Shown here piece by piece: positions 6,015 through 12,636 of a DNA stretch of 12,636 bases (positions are counted from its first letter, which is position 1; each line of letters starts with the position of its first letter). This DNA comes from CAYQDB01 sp964416195. GTDB lineage: Bacteria > Zixibacteria > MSB-5A5 > GN15 > FEB-12. The stretch lies in assembly GCA_964416195.1 (NCBI GenBank), contig CAYQDB010000045.1, positions 1 through 12,636 of the forward strand, given 5' to 3'. The notes beneath the pieces are model-generated. The model made no database searches. It was not told where the DNA came from and worked only from the letters and a program-made list of their open reading frames with translations. The position numbers and the translations under genes are program-made.

Positions 6015-7825
6015 GGATTCCCCTCTTCCGGTATCTTGGTGTCCGCAGGCTGGCCGGATTTCTTCTCCATGTACCGCGCGATGATTTTCCCGACTACCGG
6101 TGAGGCTACCTCCGAGCCGTGCCCGGCATTCTCGACGATAGCACACACAACAATTTGTGGCTCTTCAAGAGGGGCGACTCCAACGAACCAAGAATGGTCT
6201 TCCCCATGAGGGTTTTCAGCGGTGCCGGTCTTACCGCCTATTGAATAGCGCTTATTCCTAAGAGAGCGGGCTGTGCCATGCTCTCCTTCAACCACAAGAC
6301 GTATCCCCTCCTTCAGGATTCTCAATGTCGTCGGTGAAAAGGGGAGGGTAAAAGACACCTCAGGTGCAACCACTTCATCTCTGTCGGCTGAGGATAAAAT
6401 CTTCTTTACGATATGTGGCCGGTAGACCACACCGTTGTTGGCGAGACCGCAGAAAAACTGAGCAAGCTGTAAGGGCGTAACCAGAAGTTCACCCTGGCCA
6501 ATGGAAATGTTCAAAGCCAAAGCGCGGGTCCATTGGTTCTCTCCGTAGCGCTTATCATAGTACGAACTGTTCGGATTCAACCCCGGGGATTCACTGGGTA
6601 GGTCGATGCCAGTCAGACGTCCAAAGCCACACTTGTTAAAATACTCGCTGAGCTTGTCGACACCCAGTTCCACTCCAAGCTGATACATGTACACGTCGCA
6701 CGATTGCTCCAAAGCGTGAGCCGCTGCCAGCTTGCCGTGGCCCCCGCGGTTCCAGCAGTGAAACACCCTGTTACCGTACCTGAAGCCGCCTGTGCACGGT
6801 TTCAGAGTTGTGTGCTCATCTATGATACCCTCTTCGAGAGCAGCTCCGACCGTTACAAATTTGACCGTAGAACCGGGGGGATACTTACCGTTGAGCGGGC
6901 GGTTGAGAAGCCGATGGGTCGAGTCGCGGGAGATAGCTTGCCACAGGCTGTCTGGTACAACGGAGGAGAATATATTGGGGTCGTACCCAGGATATGAGAC
7001 CATGGCCAGAACTTCACCGTTGCGAGGATCAAGAGCCACCACCGCCCCGCAACAGAACGTATCGAGAGCCTGGGCGCATACCTGCTGCAGGTCCATGTCA
7101 ATAGTCAACACCAGCTTTTCACCCGGCCTGCCGGGATCTGCTTCTTTGTCTTCATAGTCAGCCTGATACTGACCTGCGGCTGATACTTCCTTGTAGACGG
7201 TCCCCTCCTTGCCTCTAAGTCTGGTATCATATTTTTTTTCAAGCCCCTCCTTGCCGATCATACTTCCGAGACGATAGTAGTCCCTACCCTTCTTCTCCCG
7301 TTCCTCCCACGAGACCTCTCCCACATAACCGGTAAAAGCTTCAGCTCCCAGGCCTTCCCTATACTCCCGAACCTGTTCAATCTCAATGTCAACCCCCGGG
7401 AATCTCCTGCTCTGTTCTACGAGTATTGCAACCGTCCTATCAGAAACATCTCGTTTTACCGGTACCGGTTGATAACGATTCACTATATTCTTTTCGATCC
7501 GTCTTTGTATCTCAAGGGTGTCAATATCCAGAAGATTAGAGAGATGCTGTAGTGTAATGTGGGGTAACACTTCTGCAGGAACAACGGCGACTGTATAGGA
7601 AGGACGATTATCAACTATAGTGCGCCCTTCACAGTCAATCATCAAGCCGCGCTGCGGAACGATTGGCACTTTCCAAATGCGGTTGTCCCTCGACTGCTTC
7701 GCCAGCTCTTGGTGCTTGAGAATCTGCAGTCTGGCAAGTCCACCGGCTAACACCAAGAAAACAACGAAAACTGCAATCAGACCAGTTCGTTCTCTTGCCT
7801 CAATTGATATGCTGAGATGTTTCAT
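6011..7825 (-). CDS. mrdA: Penicillin-binding protein 2 (elongation transpeptidase)
   Basis: Class B PBP that crosslinks lateral-wall peptidoglycan, working as a pair with RodA. It has 604 residues: a short cytoplasmic N terminus, one membrane anchor (about 14-32), a dimerisation/pedestal region starting with PQRGLMIDCEGR (57-68) and a transpeptidase domain from about 235. The active-site motifs are intact: the nucleophile in GST-VK (Ser319, Lys322), SCD (375-377) and KTGTAENP (532-539). The start ATG is 7 bases after the mreD stop with AAAGG close upstream. The gene sits in the classical order mreC-mreD-mrdA-rodA. Nothing suggests inactivation. Confidence 0.97.
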   Translation of the reverse strand: MKHLSISIEARERTGLIAVFVVFLVLAGGLARLQILKHQELAKQSRDNRIWKVPIVPQRGLMIDCEGRTIVDNRPSYTVAVVPAEVLPHITLQHLSNLLDIDTLEIQRRIEKNIVNRYQPVPVKRDVSDRTVAILVEQSRRFPGVDIEIEQVREYREGLGAEAFTGYVGEVSWEEREKKGRDYYRLGSMIGKEGLEKKYDTRLRGKEGTVYKEVSAAGQYQADYEDKEADPGRPGEKLVLTIDMDLQQVCAQALDTFCCGAVVALDPRNGEVLAMVSYPGYDPNIFSSVVPDSLWQAISRDSTHRLLNRPLNGKYPPGSTVKFVTVGAALEEGIIDEHTTLKPCTGGFRYGNRVFHCWNRGGHGKLAAAHALEQSCDVYMYQLGVELGVDKLSEYFNKCGFGRLTGIDLPSESPGLNPNSSYYDKRYGENQWTRALALNISIGQGELLVTPLQLAQFFCGLANNGVVYRPHIVKKILSSADRDEVVAPEVSFTLPFSPTTLRILKEGIRLVVEGEHGTARSLRNKRYSIGGKTGTAENPHGEDHSWFVGVAPLEEPQIVVCAIVENAGHGSEVASPVVGKIIARYMEKKSGQPADTKIPEEGNP

Positions 7826-7832
7826 ACCTTTA

Positions 7833-8321
7833 TCAAAAGAGCGCTTTGATCTTCTGCCAGGTTATCTTATTGTCCTTGAAAAGGAAAAACACCCATCCCA
7901 CCACAGTAGTGTATGCAGCGCCGGTCATGGCGCTAACCACGAAAAGGTACATAAATCCCTGACCACCATAGATAGCCAACCAAAGAGCATTGTGAATGAG
8001 CACACCGCCAAAAATCAATAGCAGCTTCGCATAGCATGATTCCAGGTTCACTCGCTCACGAACGTGGTAGGCCGCCAAACCCAGGGCGGCCAGCACCAGA
8101 GCATGCCATCCGAAGAGATCAGGTCTCTCGGCGGCCATCACAAGGCCCGCCGCAAACCCAAACCATGTAGCAACTATCTCCCGCTTGTAAATCGCCACTA
8201 TCAGTACCAGAAGTCCGGGAAGATCGATTGACGCAGTATAGATTGCAGTAGCATCTCTGAATATGACATTGTGCATAGCGATAAGTAAAAGATACAGGAT
8301 GAATGGAATAAACTTAGTCAT
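7833..8321 (-). CDS. mreD: Rod-shape-determining protein MreD
   Basis: Small hydrophobic membrane protein of the elongasome, 162 residues, with about five membrane segments. Sequence conservation in MreD is low, so the call rests on length, hydrophobicity and position between mreC and mrdA. An N-terminal stretch (1-20) is followed by DLPGLLVLIVAIYKRE and FGFAAGLVMA, resembling the family pattern. Its ATG overlaps the mreC stop codon as TAATG and it lacks a strong ribosome-binding site, so it is probably translated by coupling. mrdA starts 7 bases after its stop. Confidence 0.9.
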   Translation of the reverse strand: MTKFIPFILYLLLIAMHNVIFRDATAIYTASIDLPGLLVLIVAIYKREIVATWFGFAAGLVMAAERPDLFGWHALVLAALGLAAYHVRERVNLESCYAKLLLIFGGVLIHNALWLAIYGGQGFMYLFVVSAMTGAAYTTVVGWVFFLFKDNKITWQKIKALF

Positions 8322-9121
8322 TACTGTTCAGGCTTCAAGATAAAAATCTCTTCCAGAGAGCGAATGTCGGCCGCCGGCTTTAGCTCTATTCGGCAAAAAG
8401 GTTCGTTTTCAGGATAGGATACCTTAGTTACTGTTCCAACTGGCAGCCCGGCCGGGTAGACATCGCCAAGCCCGGAAGATATGACCGTATCTCCCACCTT
8501 GACATCTGCCTGGCTGGGGAAATTATCCAGCACCATCCCACCGTGAGCAAGATACTTCACAATTCCCATTTGACGGCTGCTCACAAGACGCGCCGCAACC
8601 TGGTTGGATGGGTCAGTCAGAAGCTGGATAGTAGCAGAGTTGCCCATTACGAAAGCTACCCGGCCAATCAGTCCATCTTGATTCATTACCGGCATATCAA
8701 TGAGAATCGAATCATCCACCCCTCTGTTGATTACTGCCGATATGGGAAGCTGAGCTCCAAGTCCGGTAATGTAAACGACATTGGCCGGCGTCAGTCGGTA
8801 TCCGGCCGGAGGTTTGAACCCGAGGGCGCCCTGGAGCCTCTCGTTCTCGCGCTGTATCTCCAGACACATGAAAAGCTTTTCCCGGGATTCTGCCAGCATT
8901 TCTCTCAGTCGGTCCAAATCCGCAGCGCGCACGCTGGCATTCCTGAAGCTGCTCTTAATCTTGAGAAATGGGTAGTACAGGCTGCCTTGAATAGCCTGGC
9001 TGACACGAGAGCTTATACTCTTAGGTCCCTGCACCAGGACCAGCACAAGAGATAACGCAACAACGAGAATAAGATGGATGTTGCGCGAGTGCTTGGAAAG
9101 GAGACCGGTTATCCAATTCAT
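8321..9121 (-). CDS. mreC: Rod-shape-determining protein MreC
   Basis: Bitopic periplasmic scaffold of the elongasome that binds and activates PBP2. It has 266 residues: one membrane segment (about 16-31), a coiled-coil region rich in charged residues and leucine (about 62-100, containing EIQRENERLQGALGF) and the beta-barrel MreC domain (about 110-260), including DGLIGRV, LLTDPSNQVAAR and GDTVISSGLGDVYPAGLPVG, all typical. The ATG lies 31 bases after the stop of the PtsN-like gene. The likely ribosome-binding GGGA sits in the loop of a small hairpin (9129-9142). mreB, normally directly upstream, is replaced here by the EIIA gene. Confidence 0.96.
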   Translation of the reverse strand: MNWITGLLSKHSRNIHLILVVALSLVLVLVQGPKSISSRVSQAIQGSLYYPFLKIKSSFRNASVRAADLDRLREMLAESREKLFMCLEIQRENERLQGALGFKPPAGYRLTPANVVYITGLGAQLPISAVINRGVDDSILIDMPVMNQDGLIGRVAFVMGNSATIQLLTDPSNQVAARLVSSRQMGIVKYLAHGGMVLDNFPSQADVKVGDTVISSGLGDVYPAGLPVGTVTKVSYPENEPFCRIELKPAADIRSLEEIFILKPEQ

Positions 9122-9152
9122 ACGTCGACGGCATCCCTGCCGAAAAACCGCC

Positions 9153-9605
9153 TCAGTTTACATTATCCATTAAGGCCAATACATCCCCAGGGGATGTTGC
9201 CGTCATTAGTTTTTCTCGGTTTGGCTCCGACTTCATCAAGTAGGAAAGGCGAGCCATTACGTTGAGATGTGCTCCAATAGCATCTTCCGGGGCGGCGATC
9301 AAAAAGAACAAATAGACCGAGTGGTGATCCATCGCATCAAAGTCGACGCCATTCGAACTTCGTCCGAATCCAATGACAATGCCCTTTACCGCCTTTGTCT
9401 TGGCATGAGGAAAAGCAACTCCATACCCGACCCCGGTGGTAACCAGGTTTTCACGCTCTTTGATATCCGTCAGAAGCTCGTTGTGGTCCTTTACCATGTT
9501 GGATGTGGACACAAGTTCGACAAGCTCATCAATTACCTCATCTTTGGTTGTTGCCTTAAGATTAAACTCGACCAGCGTTTCGTCGCAGAACTTGGAGAGT
9601 TTCAT
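9153..9605 (-). CDS. PTS EIIA type-2 domain protein (PtsN/EIIA-Ntr-like)
   Basis: A single-domain EIIA of the fructose/mannitol class, 150 residues, with the phosphorylatable histidine in GVAFPHAKT (His67). The surrounding VTTGVGYGVAFPHAKTKAV and the later PEDAIGAHLNVMARLS match the family. No EIIB, EIIC or HPr gene is nearby, which favours a regulatory PtsN-type role over sugar uptake. I chose the ATG at 9605, with AGGTGG six bases upstream, over the in-frame GTG at 9614, which would overlap the ribosome-binding sequence. It lies 14 bases after the zinc-ribbon gene and 31 before mreC, within the same operon. Its partner and target cannot be seen. Confidence 0.9.
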   Translation of the reverse strand: MKLSKFCDETLVEFNLKATTKDEVIDELVELVSTSNMVKDHNELLTDIKERENLVTTGVGYGVAFPHAKTKAVKGIVIGFGRSSNGVDFDAMDHHSVYLFFLIAAPEDAIGAHLNVMARLSYLMKSEPNREKLMTATSPGDVLALMDNVN

Positions 9606-9619
9606 TGCTTCCACCTTCT

Positions 9620-9787
9620 CTAAAGCTTCTCCGCCTCGTCCGGCAAAAGCACCGGGATATTATCAACAATCTTGTATGCCAGACGGCACGTGTTGCAAAC
9701 GAGACGATTTTCCTTCTCTCTGTACTCAAGATTACCTTTACAATTCGGACAAACGAGCTTTGCCAGTAGTTTTTCAGATAGAGCCAT
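9620..9787 (-). CDS. Trm112-like zinc-ribbon protein (UPF0434 type)
   Basis: A 55-residue protein. The sequence MALSEKLLAKLVCPNCKG is followed by LVCNTCRLAYKI and then DNIPVLLPDEAEKL, the typical pattern of the UPF0434/Trm112 family (compare E. coli YcaR). The four cysteines in CPNC (13, 16) and CNTC (31, 34) should bind one zinc. Eukaryotic and archaeal Trm112 proteins activate several methyltransferases; the bacterial role is poorly known. The ATG at 9787 has a GGAGAAGG ribosome-binding site (9798-9791). The gene sits 12 bases after accA and 14 before the EIIA gene, so it is co-transcribed with both. Confidence 0.92.
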   Translation of the reverse strand: MALSEKLLAKLVCPNCKGNLEYREKENRLVCNTCRLAYKIVDNIPVLLPDEAEKL

Positions 9788-9799
9788 TAACCTTCTCCA

Positions 9800-10762
9800 T
9801 CAATGTTCCTCAAACTCGCCCATGCAGCGATACTTTTTAATTCTCTCCGCCAGAAGGTCCTTTACAGACTTCTCTTTCAGTTCCCGCAGCGCCACAAGGA
9901 TTTCTTCCTTGACACGTTTAGCGGCAGCCTGGTGGTCGTTGTGAGCTCCGTGCAGAGGTTCTTCGATAACCTTATCGACTACGTTCAGATGGACAAGGTC
10001 ATCTGATGTCAATTTCAGCGCCTCTGCGGCTTCAGGAGCCTTAGCGGCGTCACGCCACAGAATGGCGGCACAGCCCTCGGGCGATATAACCGAGTACCAG
10101 GAATGTTCCAGAATCATCACCCGATCCCCTACCCCGATGCCCAGCGCTCCCCCGGAAGCACCCTCGCCGATAATGACAATGACAATGGGAACTCTGATGC
10201 GGCTCATTTCTCGGATATTGTGGGCTATGGCCTCCGCCTGTCCTCGTTCCTCGGCTCCGATTCCGGGAAAAGCCCCGGGGGTATCAATCAGCACCACGAT
10301 TGGAACTTCAAATTTCTCCGCCAGGCGAAAAAGCCGCAGCGCTTTGCGGTATCCCTCGGGGTGCGCCATGCCGAAATTGCGCCGGAGTTTTTCCTTGGTG
10401 TCGCGGCCTTTCTGTTGACCTACAATCATCACCGGCTCGCCGTCCAGACGAGCAAACCCGACCACAATGGCTTTATCATCGGCGAAAAAACGATCTCCGT
10501 GAAGCTCCACAAAGTCAGTGCACATGTGCCTGATATAGTCAAGAGTATACGGGCGCTTGGAATGGCGCGAAATCTGTACTCTCTGCCAGGGGGTCAGATT
10601 CGAGTAAACCTGTTGACGCAACCGCTCCAGCTTCTTCTCGAGGGATGCAATTTCCCCGCTGAACTCCAAATTCTCCCCGACAGAGAAACCCTTCATATCG
10701 GAGATTTTCTTCTCGAGTTCAACAATCGACCGCTCAAACTCCAGAAATGGCCTGTCTGCCAC
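9800..10762 (-). CDS. accA: Acetyl-CoA carboxylase carboxyltransferase subunit alpha
   Basis: Alpha subunit of the carboxyltransferase that transfers CO2 from carboxybiotin to acetyl-CoA, making malonyl-CoA for fatty acid synthesis. At 320 residues it has the usual length. The N terminus FLEFERSIVELEKKI and HSKRPYTLDYI match the family; the core has QQKGRDTKEKLRRNFGM, DTPGAFPGIGAEERGQ (160-175) and the oxyanion/CoA-site sequence EGASGGALGIGVGD (200-213), followed by SVISPEGCAAILWRD. The start codon is GTG at 10762, aligning with the family's MSLNFLDFE-type beginning, with GAGAGG about 11 bases upstream. accD is not in the window. It is the first gene of the operon that continues into the elongasome genes. 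Confidence 0.97.
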   Translation of the reverse strand: MADRPFLEFERSIVELEKKISDMKGFSVGENLEFSGEIASLEKKLERLRQQVYSNLTPWQRVQISRHSKRPYTLDYIRHMCTDFVELHGDRFFADDKAIVVGFARLDGEPVMIVGQQKGRDTKEKLRRNFGMAHPEGYRKALRLFRLAEKFEVPIVVLIDTPGAFPGIGAEERGQAEAIAHNIREMSRIRVPIVIVIIGEGASGGALGIGVGDRVMILEHSWYSVISPEGCAAILWRDAAKAPEAAEALKLTSDDLVHLNVVDKVIEEPLHGAHNDHQAAAKRVKEEILVALRELKEKSVKDLLAERIKKYRCMGEFEEH

Positions 10763-10848
10763 AGTGTTTGCTCACCTCTCTCTTTGCTTTCCGCGCCGCT
10801 ACGCCTGCGCACCGGCTTTGCCCGTTACCTGCTAATAAAGCAAACGAT

Positions 10849-10876
10849 ATAATAACTGATTCGATGAAAATGACAA
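10849..10876 (-). promoter_or_regulatory. Sigma70-like promoter of the accA-elongasome operon
   Basis: On the minus strand, TTGTCA (10876-10871) and TATTAT (10854-10849) are separated by 16 bases, each with five of six consensus matches. Transcription would start near 10841, giving a leader of about 80 bases before the accA GTG. It is the only good candidate between rocD and accA. Confidence 0.6.
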
Positions 10877-11020
10877 CTACAAAATTGCCCCTCTGGAAAG
10901 GCCGTAGGTGCAAGGCATATCGGGGAAATAAGCGCGGAATCAATAGAGGTCGACACACCCAACGAGGCACTCCGGGCTATTCTGAAGCAAGAACGCAACC
11001 AAATAAGTAAGGTCAGCAAT

Positions 11021-11049
11021 GTAAGTCGAAACCCATGTAGTTTCGACAA
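11021..11049 (+). repeat. Palindromic repeat with a perfect 8-bp stem (copy 4 of family)
   Basis: GTCGAAAC (11025-11032) and GTTTCGAC (11040-11047) form a perfect stem with a 7-base loop. It is preceded by TGTAA and followed by A, giving the shared TGTA-purine-GTC ... GACA flanks of the family. Confidence 0.65.
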
Positions 11050-11064
11050 TCGTTTCCGAAGATA

Positions 11065-11091
11065 TCAAAAGCACAGGGCTTTTGACCTACG
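11065..11091 (-). repeat. Palindromic repeat with a perfect 8-bp stem (copy 5 of family)
   Basis: TCAAAAGC (11065-11072) and GCTTTTGA (11078-11085) form a perfect stem with a 5-base loop. Read on the minus strand it begins GTAGGTCAAAAGC, sharing the GTAGGTC start with the copy at 11104 but with a completely different stem. Its far end reads GATA where others have GACA. Confidence 0.65.
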
Positions 11092-11103
11092 ATAACCCTG
11101 GAG

Positions 11104-11131
11104 TAGGTCGGGTTCCTCCTGGAACCCGACA
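11104..11131 (+). repeat. Palindromic repeat with a perfect 10-bp stem (copy 6 of family)
   Basis: GTCGGGTTCC (11107-11116) and GGAACCCGAC (11121-11130) form a perfect stem with the loop TCCT. It starts TAGGTC and ends GACA. It is close in sequence to copy 1 near ispE. No T-run follows on either strand, so it is not an ordinary terminator. Confidence 0.7.
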
Positions 11132-11140
11132 CATGTCTGC

Positions 11141-11178
11141 AAAAAAGAATGGCGGCTCCGTTGAAGTGGGTCACCATT
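11141..11178 (-). terminator. Probable rho-independent terminator of rocD
   Basis: On the minus strand, AATGGTG (11178-11172) pairs with CGCCATT (11154-11148) with one wobble pair, and the stem is followed by C and six T residues (11146-11141). It lies 25 bases after the rocD stop. The 17-base loop is long, which lowers confidence. Confidence 0.55.
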
Positions 11179-11203
11179 TTGAATAAATCAGAGCAAGTAT
11201 TCT

Positions 11204-12487
11204 TTATCCTACCAGCACCTTCTCAAGTCTCTCGGTGATGTAGTCAGCGTTGCTCTCGGTGATAATCAACGGCGGGGAGATACGAATCGTGTGGCCGTGG
11301 CTGTCGTTGGCCAACAGACCAAGATCAAGCATCTTGCGGCAGAATGACATGGCATCGCCGCTCTTGACCTCGATACCGATAAAGAGGCCGCGCCCTCGGA
11401 CCTCCTTGACATGAGGCGAACGCCTGGCAATATCCTCGATTTTATCTTTGAGATAGGCGCCGACATGAATTGAGTTTTCCGGTAGCTTTTCATCGATAAT
11501 GACGTCGATAGCTGTATTACCGGCGGCCATTGCCAGGGGATAGCCCCCATAGGTCGAACCGTCCCGTCCCGGCTGAAAGACCATATCCATTATCTTGGTA
11601 TTGGTAACGAACGCCGACAGCGGCACCAGTCCGCCGGAGATAGCCTTCCCTAAGATGATGCCGTCCGGGACCACGTTTTCATGCTCGAAGCAGAACATCT
11701 TGCCGGTCCGGCCAAGCGCCACCTGGATTTCATCAAAGAGCAGCAGCAAGTCATGCTCATCGGAGATTTCCCGCAAACCTTTCAGGAAGCCGTCCGGTGG
11801 GACGTTCATGCCGCCCTCGCCCTGCATCGGTTCGACAAGTATCCCACACGTATTAGGATTGACCGCCTTTTCCACAGCGTTAAGATCGCCAAACTCGACT
11901 GAGACAAATCCGGGCGTCAACGGACCGAATCCTTTTCGGTAGCTTTCCGATGTGGAGAAGGAAACGATAGAGATCATACGGCCGTGGAAGTTGTTGTGGA
12001 AGACGATGATCTCCTGCTTGCCGTCGGGAATCCCTTTCGCCTTGTATCCGTAATACCGGGCTGCCTTGATAGCGGTTTCAACTGATTCAACGCCGCCGTT
12101 TTTGCAGAGAACTTTGTTGCCGTTGTCGCCGAAGCGTGGCCCGAGCTGGGGCACTAGATTGGCCAGCTTTTTCATAAACAGCACATAGCTGTCAGTATAA
12201 ACCACATTAGAAACAACCGATGCGTACCCGTTCTGCATAGCCTCAATAAGAGCTTTGACAATCCTGGGGTGGCAATGCCCTTGATTGGCGGCTGAGTATG
12301 CCGCCAGGCAGTCCAGGTACTTCTTGTTGTCGAGGCTGTAGAGCCATATTCCTTCCGCCTTGCGCACCACTAACTTCTGGCGGCTGTAGTGATTCGCCCC
12401 AAAAGCGTTACTGTACTCAAGAATGACATCATCAGAAAGTTGGGAGAACCCAATACCCGGCTTGTTCATCGTATTCATATTGGTCAT
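11204..12487 (-). CDS. rocD: Class III PLP-dependent aminotransferase, probably ornithine aminotransferase
   Basis: Probably transfers the delta-amino group of ornithine to 2-oxoglutarate, giving glutamate semialdehyde, in arginine/proline metabolism. It has 427 residues. Visible are the OAT-like AAYSAANQGHCHPRIV (62-77), CKNGGVESVETAIKAAR (128-144), HNNFHGRMISIVSFST (164-179), VEPMQGEGG (218-226), the PLP-contacting FDEIQ (Asp252), the Schiff-base lysine in LGKAISGG (Lys281) and STYGGYPLA (311-319). The tyrosine in AAYSAANQG (Tyr64) corresponds to a position linked to ornithine preference in human OAT. The ATG at 12487 has GAGG seven bases upstream. It appears to be a single-gene unit with its own terminator. 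Acetylornithine or lysine aminotransferase are alternatives; the family call is secure, the substrate less so. Confidence 0.85.
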   Translation of the reverse strand: MTNMNTMNKPGIGFSQLSDDVILEYSNAFGANHYSRQKLVVRKAEGIWLYSLDNKKYLDCLAAYSAANQGHCHPRIVKALIEAMQNGYASVVSNVVYTDSYVLFMKKLANLVPQLGPRFGDNGNKVLCKNGGVESVETAIKAARYYGYKAKGIPDGKQEIIVFHNNFHGRMISIVSFSTSESYRKGFGPLTPGFVSVEFGDLNAVEKAVNPNTCGILVEPMQGEGGMNVPPDGFLKGLREISDEHDLLLLFDEIQVALGRTGKMFCFEHENVVPDGIILGKAISGGLVPLSAFVTNTKIMDMVFQPGRDGSTYGGYPLAMAAGNTAIDVIIDEKLPENSIHVGAYLKDKIEDIARRSPHVKEVRGRGLFIGIEVKSGDAMSFCRKMLDLGLLANDSHGHTIRISPPLIITESNADYITERLEKVLVG

Positions 12488-12538
12488 GGCGCAACCTCGT
12501 CAATAAAAACGTATTACCAGTATCTATTCGCAGTCGTT

Positions 12539-12567
12539 AAGATAATACGGCCTTGTAGAAAACTCAA
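12539..12567 (-). promoter_or_regulatory. Possible promoter of rocD
   Basis: On the minus strand TTGAGT (12567-12562) and TATCTT (12544-12539) are 17 bases apart, each with four of six consensus matches. Transcription would start around 12532, about 45 bases before the ATG. Nothing else is seen between 12499 and 12636. Confidence 0.3.
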
Positions 12568-12636
12568 GCCTCTCCACGAAAGAAACTTGACGGGGGTATT
12601 TGAAACAATTCGTAAGCCGATTGAGCACGTGGCCAA

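Noticed and set aside
6015..6146. N-terminal extension of the rodA frame by 44 codons
   Set aside because: It overlaps mrdA, encodes no RodA-like sequence, and the ATGA overlap start at 6014 has a good ribosome-binding site.
10825..11049. A 74-codon minus-strand frame upstream of accA
   Set aside because: No ribosome-binding site, it spans the predicted accA promoter and a palindrome, and its leucine/serine/cysteine-rich sequence is not family-like.

Overview
The window is a compact stretch of bacterial chromosome in which every supported gene lies on the minus strand, so transcription runs from high to low coordinates. I see no plasmid, phage, transposase, CRISPR or defence genes. The content points to an uncultured bacterium with a Gram-negative-type housekeeping set at roughly 50% GC: a RodA/PBP2/MreCD elongasome, AccA, and an L25/Ctc-type ribosomal protein. 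The spoVG-prs-ctc order recalls Bacillus, but the rest does not look like a Firmicute. A deep lineage of the FCB type is possible, but that placement is only an impression from gene content and intergenic repeats.

Right end (about 11141-12636): an ornithine-aminotransferase-like class III aminotransferase (rocD) with a weak promoter upstream and a probable rho-independent terminator downstream. Next comes a 440-base intergenic region holding three successive perfect hairpins and a good sigma70-like promoter for the next operon.

Middle (3770-10876): a tightly packed operon in the order accA, a 55-residue Trm112-type zinc-ribbon protein, a PtsN-like EIIA, mreC, mreD, mrdA (PBP2), rodA, and then after 124 bases an EamA/DMT permease. 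Spacings are 7-31 bases or overlaps (TAATG between mreC and mreD, ATGA between mrdA and rodA). The cluster joins the first committed step of fatty acid synthesis to the lateral-wall synthesis machinery. mreB is not in the window.

Second intergenic region (3345-3769): several palindromic repeats, a diverged direct repeat with a 56-base period, and a possible ispE promoter.

Left part (1-3344): ispE (isoprenoid synthesis), spoVG (RNA/DNA-binding regulator), tRNA-Gln(UUG), prs (PRPP synthetase) and rplY (L25/Ctc), ended by a strong terminator, followed by an initiator tRNA with its own strong promoter. This resembles the ispE-spoVG-glmU-prs-ctc neighbourhood of Bacillus, but lacks glmU and carries a tRNA gene instead.

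The most unusual signal is not a gene. It is a family of at least six short palindromes sharing flanks of the type TGTAGG...GTC / GAC-A but with different stem sequences, found only in the two long intergenic regions.
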